From positions 65,371,009 through 65,435,008 of the forward strand of contig CM067343.1 of assembly GCA_034190875.2 (NCBI GenBank): a stretch of DNA of 64,000 nucleotides, in the 5' to 3' direction. The position numbers were made by a program, and so were the translations under genes. The notes under the pieces were generated by a model. It was not told the DNA's origin and searched no databases. It was given only the letters and a program-made list of their open reading frames with translations. Numbering within the stretch: the first letter of the stretch is position 1; every line of letters begins with the position of its first letter. This DNA is from Urechis unicinctus (taxonomy: Eukaryota; Annelida; Polychaeta; Xenopneusta; Urechidae). Positions 54,786 to 64,000 of this stretch are shown here, one piece after another.

Positions 54786-57700
54786 GTTTGACCCCCAAAA
54801 AATTGCAAGAAAAGCTTTTTTTTGTCTTTTTGTGTTCAATTAGCTGTACTTAAGCGCATCCTAAAAGTTTACCAAATTTGAGCCACCGGAAAGTGGTGAA
54901 AATACATAATAATCAATATGGCCGCCATTGAATTATGAATGTACAGCAAACTTTTTAATGGTTGGTTTTAGACCCCATAAATGTATTACAAACATATATA
55001 AATGTGATACCTTAGATTCAAATAAGGTCATGATGAATTCACCTGGATGTCCCTATGACGTAGTATTGCATCATCATGACGTAGTGGGTTGCTGAATAGA
55101 TCAAGACCGCTAGAACTGGTTGAAAACCAACATTTCGGCTCTTGATAATCAATCAGATGTACATACACAAGGAACCACAACTTGGAAGGGCTATTGAACC
55201 ATCTACGTCATGGTCATACGCCATACGTCACACATCATAAATTACCAAAATGTCCCAAATAATTCACATAGTACACACCTGAATTTTCTTATCAAGTTCA
55301 AGTGTCATTCACACAATATAATTGTTCAAAACACAGCATGGTTATTATCATCACAATCTTCGTCCACGGAACCGTCTATGGTAGAATCACTATTATGCGG
55401 ATTGTAACATGACTCAGCTTGGCAGGGTCCACAAGCAGAAGTACATGGAAGACCGTACTTCCTGCAACTACATCGAGTATTACTACAACTTGTTGTACAG
55501 TTACAATGGATAACCTTGAGAAGCCTTTATGGAGCCGCTTTCTGGTCAGTCATAACAGGTAACAAAATGTTGTCTTCACACTTCCAACCCCAGTCCTTTG
55601 GGCCCATGTTTTCATCCTTTCCCATCCACACCATGATCTGATAAAATGAACGTTGAGAGTGGAACTTTGCCGAAGATTCCGTTGGGGGCAATTTCTCGGG
55701 CTTCACAAATGATTTAGCAGATGAAACCTTTTTAGCAAGCAATGTATTTCTAAGGTTTACCAGAGATGTGCCAGCTTTTCCTCTAAAGAAAGAAACAAAG
55801 ACTTTGCATCCTGAATCAACTATTGTTGCCACATCCTGACCAGCTGTAGTAAAGGTCTTTGCACAAGCTTTAATCTGAGAATCATTTTTCATCACTTTTT
55901 GGAAAAGGGATTTCTTGCCAATACCATAAATCCTGGAAGTGCAATCACAACCTGTAAAAGCATGTACAAACAGCAGCTGTGAAGATATGTCATTTCCCAA
56001 GAGTTCCTTCAGACGGACAATATCATATACATGTTTTGCTTTCTTTTTGTCCGAACGAAAGTAGAGTTTCTTGCTGTCCCTCTCAGTGTAATGTAGAAGC
56101 AGAATCAGAAGGTCCGTGTCTTCCCCAATCAAAGTTGTGTCTCGAACTTTTGCAGATGTTGTTGCTGCCTTCACAATATGAACATCTGCATCTCCATGCG
56201 CATTGATGACTTCGCAACCCCTCTGTTTCAGTTTGTCACTGATGAGGAGGATTAGTTTCTGTTTATTAGAGTCCCTTGATAAGAAATCCTCCATTCTGCC
56301 AGAGGAAAAGACGGTATTCATTTCAAAAGACACAAGCGGGTGTGATTTCGTTTGTCGTCTTTGATGTTCATTGTCCTTGATGCCAGGCTCTTCACTGTAT
56401 CCGTCAAAAACTACTGTGGCTTGTCCATACTTGGAAAGGGTGAGATTGGCATACTCCTCGGCAATTTCCCCGTAGGTCATCCCTTTTTTCCAAGACAGAC
56501 GGTGAAGTAAGGAGCCTTCGTCAAGCACAAAATGTTCGGAATCTGGCGTCGAATCTGTTAGAACGGCCTTGCTGGAGCTGGAGGATTCATTTGCGTAATT
56601 CCGTAGAGCATCAGCCAACTGTGGCTTGTCAGCCTTCTGGAACACATGTTTTGCCGCGAATAGGGGAGGAGGATATGGACTAAGTTCGTAGTCCATGATA
56701 TCTTGCAGTGTCAAGTCGCCAGCTTGGGAAACTACAAGAAATCTCTGGAACAGGAGTTCAGAATTTATCATTTGTTCGGTATTCACTTTCACTGACACCA
56801 AGAGTCTTGGCTTTGTCCTTTCGTTTAAAGGAATAAGTGAATATTGGCTGCCCAACCATTGTTTGTACTATGGCCTTGCCGACAGCTCCATATTCATGTA
56901 CATTTACACCTGCGTTGGCCACCACACCAGTCACAACATTTCTTAATGAAGAATCCTCAGCAAATGGATTGCAGTCAACTAATTTTTGCATCAGTTTAGT
57001 ACTGTCTACATGATCACGTTGCATCCTTGGCACTGTGGCGTCTTTGTGCTGTTCACTTGAGGTAAATGATTGTTTAGAGAACTCTTGCATCGCAAGGTTG
57101 TACGCAGATGACACGGATGATGACAGTGTCCAGATGGTCCTTAGTTCCTCTGTCATGCCACTTCCTCTGGTTAAACCACCGCTACTTTTGAGGGAACGCA
57201 TGAGAGTCTGTTCAATAGTTAGATCCGATCCCAATCCTGCCCAGAACTGGTCTGTCTTCCTAATAACATGTAGGCCGTTTTCAAATTTTGTAACAATGTC
57301 TGGATGCTTGTGACCTAGTTCATTCATGCACTGTAGGTAGAGGTATGCAGACTTAACATAATTGAAATGTCCAGCAGCTGCGAATATCGGAATGCAAACA
57401 GACACTGCACTGAATTGCATTCTCCAGTCGCCTGAGCGATCAGCTCTGATCAGTGCACGTGCTATTTCCAACATCTCCTGATATCCGATCCAAAGTTGAC
57501 TGGTTTTGGATGAAGCTGCCATGCTAACCTTTGCTGACTGGATTTTCTGTTCAATGTGCTTGATTCCTTCTAATGATTTTAACGACTCGTAGGACATTTC
57601 ACCAGACACAATGGAAGAATAAACAGTCTCTATCCTTTCAATCGTAGAGCGAAATTCTGGGTTATCCTGGATGAGCCCACCTAGAATGATCTGATTGAGA

Positions 57701-58383
57701 CACCTGTCAACCAGGAGATGGGGGTCAGCCAGGATTTCCCCTAACGAACAGGGCACCTTCATCAGAACTCTGTCTCAATGACACTGAGCTGAAATGAAAA
57801 AAAAACTCCAAAAGCATGCTTACAACAGCGTTTTCGTGTGAGAAATAACAAATCATGAACCAAGGAGCCATTTCAAACAAATACCAAACAGGGGTAAAAA
57901 TCCTGAAATTGACCAAGAATTACCCTCCAATTTTAGGGAACCTTTGCTATCTTAATGTTCAGACATTAAAGAACAATGAAAAACCAAGAAAATATAGCTC
58001 TTGCTTAATTAATTGGGAAATATAAGGTTTCCCTAATATGTACCCAAAATACCAGTTTTGGGGTAGGGGTGCTCCTATTTCCCCCCTATCGGGATGTCAC
58101 ACATGAAAGAAACCAGGTTCAGGTGAAAGGTTGACCTCAAAAACATTAGAAAACATACTTACATAATCAGTTTTGGGTGAAAAATGGCTGAGTTATGGAC
58201 AGCCAAAAATATTCAAGCATTTCAACAATTTTGGCGGCCATCTTGGAAATTGCCTAATTAACCCACTTTCCGGTCATCCGAGTTTGGTAAACTTTTAGTA
58301 TGTTAATCTACAGAAGTTCAGGAACCAAAAACAACCAAGAAACGTTTTCTTGCAATTTTTTGGGGGTTGACCCCTTTTTTTCC
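54786..58383. mobile_element. Candidate DNA transposon carrying a FEN-like nuclease gene
   Basis: The two flanks are inverted relative to each other. Left, 54786-54935 contains gacccccaaaaaattgcaag, aaaagtttaccaaa, accggaaagtggt and atggccgcca. Right, 58227-58383 contains the same words in the reverse complement and in matching order and spacing. Weaker similarity may extend inward (aggtca...ttcacctg). The only gene between them is the FEN-like gene. No known transposase motif is visible and the outer ends and target duplication were not resolved. Confidence 0.65.
55527..57762 (-). pseudogene. FEN/XPG-like nuclease with large N-terminal domain, one frameshift
   Basis: Two long frames, 56758-57762 (334 codons) and 55527-56855 (442 codons), overlap in different phases and together read as one protein of about 750 residues broken by one frameshift near 56800. 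The first part is helical (SQLWIGYQEMLEIARALIRA, LIRADRSGDW, FAAAGHFNYVKSAYLYLQ, SSGGLTRGSGMTE) and resembles a widespread but uncharacterised invertebrate family. The second part carries FEN-type motifs. With residues numbered in the second frame these are VVFDGY (148-153) with a following P..K..E..RR, NAHGDADVHIV (218-228), LIGEDTDLLILLL (242-254) and TGCDCTSRIYGIGKK (301-315). The last is the helix-hairpin-helix-like signature after the acidic pair. These suit a structure-specific 5' nuclease. No signal peptide or membrane segment is visible. Apart from the frameshift it is well preserved. Confidence 0.7.
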
Positions 58384-59539
58384 ATATATTGAATTTTTCC
58401 TTTATATTTCATCTTGATGCGTAGCACAGGCCAGATACCAAGTGGAAGTATATTTTCTTTCTGAACCATAGGTCATTTATATTTGAACTTGGATTGTGTC
58501 GTACATGAGGTGTGACTTTGATCTAAACTCAAAGGAAATAATTCGTCGCTATGTGCGCACAAATTTCTTTGAAACCAACTCGTTGCGGCGCAGACGCGGA
58601 CGCACCGGGCGCGAAAATGTGCGCAGCGTGTCAAAGGTGGTTCCCGCCAAAGGACGCGCAGTTATAAATATAAATATATATATATATATACTTTTAGTGT
58701 GTACGCGAATGGGATTGCCATATTAAGCTTGGAGAGTGTGCAGGAAACCATAGCACACACTTTACGGTTGAAATGAAAATTCATCACTTTTCTGTTCGTG
58801 TGGACAAACAGTAGTTAGAGTAATATATTGTACATAATGCCATTTATGAGAGGGCTTTGACCCTAGCTCGGTCCATTTTGATAGGTCATTACTCTTGCCA
58901 CCTCCAGGATCAGTACCCAAGTCCCATGCTAGGGGGACACGCCTTGTCAAATGAGAGGCACGCTCGCGATATACGAGCGCCCGTCTGCGTTCCCTTTCAC
59001 ACGTTGCCTCCGTTCAGGAAGATTCATAGACATTTTCGCACCTCCTACCATTTCACCTCCATTTATTTTCTTTCCCTATTGGCACATTTGGTCTGCTTTC
59101 ATATAACCTCACATTACCGCCAATTGTCACATATCAGTCTTTATGGCTAAATAATTAGCCAACATTGTTGTTATTATATTTAAATTGCATCTTGAGTGAC
59201 AATTTTATTCAATTAGTTTGTAACAAAAATATTGTCAATCATGTCAATGATATGTTTCCATAGTCCTCATATATTCTGTTTGTCGTATCACATATCAAAA
59301 GTTTTACTTTTTATATGATAAGTAGTTCACTTGTGCTGACAGACTTTTTCCATTGCAAGATAACAAACATTTACCTAATTCATGCCTCAGGTATCAAATA
59401 TTTCATTCATAACATGAAAACTAATGCATATTTATGAATGTCTGTCTGTCTTGTACCCAACATCCATTCTGGGTAGAGGCAGAAAGTAGATTACAGCATG
59501 TAGGCATAATGTTGATACATTATGAATGTCTTGCAGTAA
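58384..59539. other. Spacer between the two transposon remnants
   Basis: Includes a short (TA)n run (58665-58690). No gene recognised. Confidence 0.4.
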
Positions 59540-59645
59540 GGATTGGGTCACCACAGGGATGAGAATGGAGTTACTGCAGATACTAGGATGGGGTCACCAC
59601 AGGGATGAGAAAGAAGTTACTGCAGATACTAGGATGGGGTCAAGA
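59540..59645. repeat. 46-bp tandem repeat, 2.3 copies
   Basis: gggtcaccacagggatgaga recurs at 59545 and 59591, with a third partial start at 59637. Confidence 0.85.
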
Positions 59646-59769
59646 CAGGAATGGCTAAGACCTTTATGCCCTTGACAAAGCCAGATATCCTGCCAGTCAT
59701 TTCATGTCTTCTGTTTAATCGTGAATATCACCAGATTTCTTTGCATAATAGGTACCCGTCTGACATCAT

Positions 59770-62215
59770 CATCAGACAAGAATAATAGCCTGGGTTTGTT
59801 TGCATGGTAACACACAATATCCTTGACGTCTTCCTTGGAACTACGTAAACCATGAGCATCATTGGACAGCCATCTATCCCAAGACTGCTCTCGGTGGAAA
59901 TTACAGAGATAGATGAAACAGTCTGGTTAAAAGGAAAAAAGGTAGCTGGTTACCATACAGTTCTTGGTCTGAACACTGAACAAAGATTCAGTTATCTCAA
60001 AAATTGTTAACACCATACAGGTCTAACTCTGAGCACTGGCACTAAATGTTTGAGCTGACCTCTATTGCAACACAAATCTAGCCAATCTAAGGTACAAATA
60101 GAAAGCAATAATGAAGTTTATAAACCTGGCTATAATCAGTGTTAAAAAGGAGATAAGCTCGAGTCAGAAAGATAGCATACTTTTTGAGTGTAAAGAACAG
60201 GGCAAGTGATGTAACTGTTACTTCAATTGATCCAGAAATGATTTATTTATTGAGATGAGTATACAATCAGACAAATAAAATATAAAAAGTGCATAAGTGG
60301 AATGGATATGTGAGAATAATAATGTGATGGTGAATTGAAAAACCCGAAACCCAAACAGCAGCCCGAAAAGTTGAAAAATGTCCACTGGTAATCTTTCATG
60401 TCAAGACTACAGCTGACCATAGAAGAACCTTGCAGCAGTTCATGGCCAAGATAAACAAATACTCAAAAGCTTAACTAATTATTTTTACTTACTTTTTCTA
60501 TTGAATTTAATGTTGATACCTGGAATATCTATGTGAATTCTGACACAAGAGCATGCTTGAACAATGTCTATGATGATTGGAACGCATCTTCCAGGAACCT
60601 TCATAATGGATGGTAACATGTACAGTAACACCATCCAAGAACAAAGATCCCTAGCTCAGAGTTTGTAATTAATAAATTTGGGCAATCTATAATAACAAAA
60701 TTAGTAACATTCCAACATGTAAGTAAAAATAGTGTCATTAAGAACAGAGCTTAAGATCTCCCAGCCATTAACAAAGAGTCATATATATTGTTACCAGGAA
60801 AAACAATTTCTATAGCATCAATTTCTCTTTCGTCAAAGTCTGTGATGAAATGCTTCGGATGCCACTGTGGGTTGCACTTTTTAAGCACTTCCAGAGCCTC
60901 TGTGATGAAATCTTTTGTCTCCCACTTAAGAAGCATCATGGCCACATTTACATAACTAAAGTTATTTACACACACAAAAAAGCACGGCAAGTCATATTTT
61001 GATGTGTTATAAGTTGCATCCAAGAGGCAAATCTCCTTGCCATATTTCCCCAGAAGATGCTGCTGCTGCCACTTGTTTTGATGTACAAACAGAATCTCTT
61101 CCTGTTCATCAGAAGTCTCGCGGCTACAAGTAGAAAGTTATAGGTTTACTTGAGAGGTATGAGGCTCCTTACAATAAGATACTATTTTAACATAACCTTT
61201 CTAACAAACACAAAGTAATATAAGCAAAATGTCAAAACAATCTAGTGAAATGTATATAACATTTGTCAATAAATAACGATATTCTTGTGTGTTAGATATA
61301 TGTTGCGTAATAACACTTTTATCCTGAATTGATGGGTACAGTGGTTTGAAAAAGATGTTTCTAAATGAAATAATATAAAGCTACATCTTCTTTCTAAGGA
61401 AAAAGTGGTTGTCACATGCTGTCATGGATTCTTCAACAAATTGTTCTGAATTGCACTGGTCGCTGGGGGGAGTGCCTTGAAAAGATACACAAAAAGTTAC
61501 AAGAATAACATCTTATTTCCATTCTCCCAAAGGTGTTAAATTTCTTGAATACAATGGAATTAGTGTATTCATCTCATAAAACAGATGATCAAAGTGTCAT
61601 TTCTGCTTCTGATGGAAAACTCAATGTCTTAAAAGCTTAAATGTTAAACCTTTTTTTGTCTAGAGTAGACTGGACAATGTTTGCCAGATCTTTGTTTGTT
61701 GGGAGAAATTGCCTGTTAGAAGATGGGGGTTTCCTCCAAATAGGTCTTTCGTAAGATACAGCTCAAGCTGCCTCCTTATCTTCCCAGCTGTCTCCCCCCA
61801 CTTCTTACAAGCTCCTCTACCTTGGTACGCACCATTGGATCAACTGGCAGTAGGCGTCCAGCAGTCTGTGCCATGGCATGCAAGCCAATCATGTTACATC
61901 AACAAAATAACATATCAAGACCAAAGATAATATCCAACTTAAATTAAGTTGATTTACTGACTTAATAGACTAACAAAGATCAGTTAGATACATATCAATG
62001 CAAAACTATCAGTAAAATGCATGATCATATAAAGAGTGGGTAATGGTTAAAGCTGCTCTTACTTCACCAAGAAGATGGCCACTATGGTCCTTCAAATCAG
62101 CAAATGAGAAGTAAAAGCATCTTTCAAGGAGAGACAGACTAAAGTTGGGGTCATGCAGTATTTCTTTCATCAAGGCCCTGACATTGGATCTGTTTCTCTG
62201 ATTAGGGCTGGTGAT
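59770..62215 (-). pseudogene. MULE-type transposase, spliced and decayed
   Basis: Several minus-strand exons can be read in order. 62063-62215 (SPNQRNRSNVRALMKEIL) is bounded by AG and GTAAGA. About 61690-61880 (VDPMVRTKVEELVRSGG, then RRQLELYLTKDLFGG) has one frameshift. 60795-61123 reads LLDATYNTSKYDLPCFFV, then WHPKHFITDFDEREIDAIE, then VFPG, with an acceptor AG and donor GTAACA. 59770-59922 (YLCNFHREQSWDRWL) follows, its phase completing an Asp codon across the intron. DATY, ITDF and the CNFHREQ block match the catalytic region of MULE (Mutator-like) DDE transposases, with the first two acidic residues present. Such enzymes cut and paste DNA. The N- and C-terminal parts are incomplete, so this is a fossil or a fragment of a longer spliced gene. 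Confidence 0.68.
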
Positions 62216-63489
62216 CTGTACATACAAATGACCATGTATTTTTTTATGAATGAATATGAGTGAATTTTATTTCAGAAAAATACAACAGGGATACGATAGG
62301 TCAAGAATAAGACAATTACCCTTTTTTTTATATTGCTGAGGTTCAGCTCATCGTCTGCAAAAAAATATTAATACTATCCAAAAGTGCTGAGGCCAATAAG
62401 AAATACAAGATTTCAAGAAGATTTACAAGCCAAATTGAGCAGTGCCATAATTACTTACACTTGTGTCTAAGGTCTTAAACACCAACCCCCACACCCCCCC
62501 CCCCCAACACACCTGCTCTTGCCATGAAAATCAACCTAAAATGTTTATAATGGAAAATTTCATGAAAGATGACCTACCATCTACTGTACATATAAAGGAG
62601 CTTGATAACATGTCGCAGTTCCTGCAACATGTGTATGGTTTAACCGGTGTAAACTGGCTCATCATTGGACCACAGGAAACCCCAGACTGAATGTGATTCC
62701 GGCACCTACTTACAATGTTTATAAGGTGCTTACATGACAAATCTGTTGACATTAACTTCTACATATTTCATAAGCTTAATGATGTCAAACTTTAAGCTTA
62801 ATGAAAAGATACTATCATGATTAGATACTACAGTGCATCCCGCTCCTGATCCTGATATGTCAACTCAGTATTATCACCAATAAATATGTGAAGCGTCAAC
62901 TTTGGAAACTGAAACAAACAGTAGTAGGTTCCCCTCGAAAAATTGCTTACGTGGACCAATTTACAACTGGCAATAGTATAATGGGTGTGAGCGTGTGTAA
63001 GTTTGGACTTGACAGCCCTCCAGAGAGCTTTTGCTCACACTGACCTGCGGGTAGGACAAATAGCAATTTGGGCCAATGTGTATTTTTACACATTTACAAA
63101 ATTAAACTCCGGGTATATATGAAAAATCCTTGCTCCCAGTAAAAGCACTTACAGCGAAATAAGCCCAAATGGTCATCGGAGTACCGCCTCTTTTGTCAGC
63201 ACTAATTTATTTGAGCTCCCCACTTGACTAAAATCAATCAAGAAATCTGCAATGCAACCAACTTGCCCTTAATGGTATGCCTTTGCAGTCTGGGGGCTTG
63301 TGGTTTCTGACACAGGTTATTTGCTGTCACATAGTACTATAAGTAAGCCAATAAGTAAGGCTGATTGTTGTGATTTTATTTCCCGGGCCAAGATGAAGCT
63401 TCCCTCACTGCCAAATTTCCCTGATATTGTTTGATGTGTCGAATTTGCAATCCATGTTAGTTGCACACAGGTATGCTTTTGCTGGGATT
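62216..63489. other. Spacer; possible extra exon and poly-C run
   Basis: A poly-C/CA tract lies at 62484-62512. The plus-strand frame 62535-62690 (KDDLPSTVHIKELDNMSQFL...) has protein-like composition, ending GPQETPD, and might be a separate transposon-derived exon. Its strand conflicts with the neighbouring MULE gene, so it is left uncalled. Confidence 0.3.
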
Positions 63490-63685
63490 ACTCAATGAAG
63501 ATTGAAATACTCAATAAAGATTGAAATACTCAATAAAGATTGAAATACTAAAAAAAATAAAGATTGAAATACTTAATAAAGATTGAAATACTCAATAAAG
63601 ATTGGAATACTCAATAAAAATTGAAATACTAAAAAAAAATAAAGATTGAAATACTCAATAAAGATTGAAATACTCAATAAAGACT
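63490..63685. repeat. 19-bp minisatellite containing AATAAA
   Basis: The unit is attgaaatactcaataaag (63501 to 63520), about 9 copies. Two units are replaced by a ctaaaaaaaataaag variant. Nearly every unit holds AATAAA on the plus strand. Confidence 0.93.
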
Positions 63686-64000
63686 TTTTTTGGTAAGATC
63701 GCATTTATTTTGGTTCCCTGTGACTGAAAAATACACAAAATTTGGAACAAAATTCTAACACTTGGTTTGCTGATTCCCCACTCCTGATTTATGAAAGGGG
63801 ATAGATTATCGCCCTGAAAACCTATCACATGATCTGACATATTAATACATATATTTATATGTCCTGTCATGTCCTTCTAGTTCTCGTGCCTGTGCTATAT
63901 GTTCAGTCTTCTCTCAGTTTCAGAAGTTATTCATATGTAGATACATACGCCATACTTCACTGAGTCACCAAAAGGAAAGACAGAATGTAAGGTGTGAAGG
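63686..64000. other. Unique sequence to the window end
   Basis: No gene recognised. Confidence 0.4.

Noticed and set aside
62463-62752. Overlapping frames on both strands near the poly-C tract
   Set aside because: The plus frame looks protein-like but has no clear homologous motif and its strand conflicts with the adjacent MULE exons. Not enough support.

Overview
The window is animal nuclear DNA, most likely from a marine invertebrate (mollusc-like, though nothing here fixes the phylum). The reasons are long single-exon host genes with an AATAAA signal, a spliced MULE-type transposase, an LTR retrotransposon, many micro- and minisatellites, and a decayed Maverick/Polinton, the virus-like DNA transposon common in such genomes. 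Everything was read by eye, so boundaries of decayed features are approximate.

Layout. 0.5-4.0 kb holds an apparently intact host gene for a 1081-residue protein with a long disordered Ser/Thr/Asp-rich region, two membrane segments and a conserved-looking C-terminal domain. A 31-bp minisatellite (4.7-6.0 kb) and a long (CA)n tract follow. From 7.8 to 25 kb lies Polinton copy P1. On the minus strand it has protein-primed DNA polymerase B, a small basic ORF, integrase, a small membrane protein, an A32/FtsK-like packaging ATPase, the double jelly-roll major capsid protein and a C-terminally anchored virion-type protein. On the plus strand it has a membrane protein, a candidate minor capsid protein, a fibre-like protein, a second membrane protein and a YqaJ-type nuclease. 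Its polymerase gene is split by a 6.0-kb non-autonomous LTR retrotransposon (8890-14930), whose interior carries a young 2.34-kb tandem duplication. A second, left-truncated copy, P2 (25.1-31.8 kb), follows head to tail and is interrupted by an 871-bp element with a 9-bp target duplication and a 185-bp MITE with perfect ends. A solo LTR of the same retrotransposon family sits at 32.5 kb.

33-46 kb is dominated by minisatellites. Three separate arrays share a 37-bp period, and two of them share a sequence core. This stretch also holds a third Polinton fragment (P3, 36.6-37.4 kb), a fossil SF1 helicase (38.4-38.8 kb), a dispersed repeat in three copies, and an intact type II membrane glycosyltransferase-like gene (42.3-43.6 kb) with a partial duplicate at 36.2 kb. 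46-54 kb is mostly unique sequence with simple repeats, including about 0.8 kb of (CATA)n.

54.8-58.4 kb is a candidate DNA transposon. Diverged inverted repeats enclose a gene with FEN/XPG-type nuclease motifs that is broken by one frameshift. 59.8-62.2 kb is a spliced fossil of a MULE-family transposase. The Polinton genes together once supplied replication (PolB), integration, packaging and capsid, but almost all now carry stops or frameshifts. The region is a graveyard of nested mobile elements between at least two living host genes.
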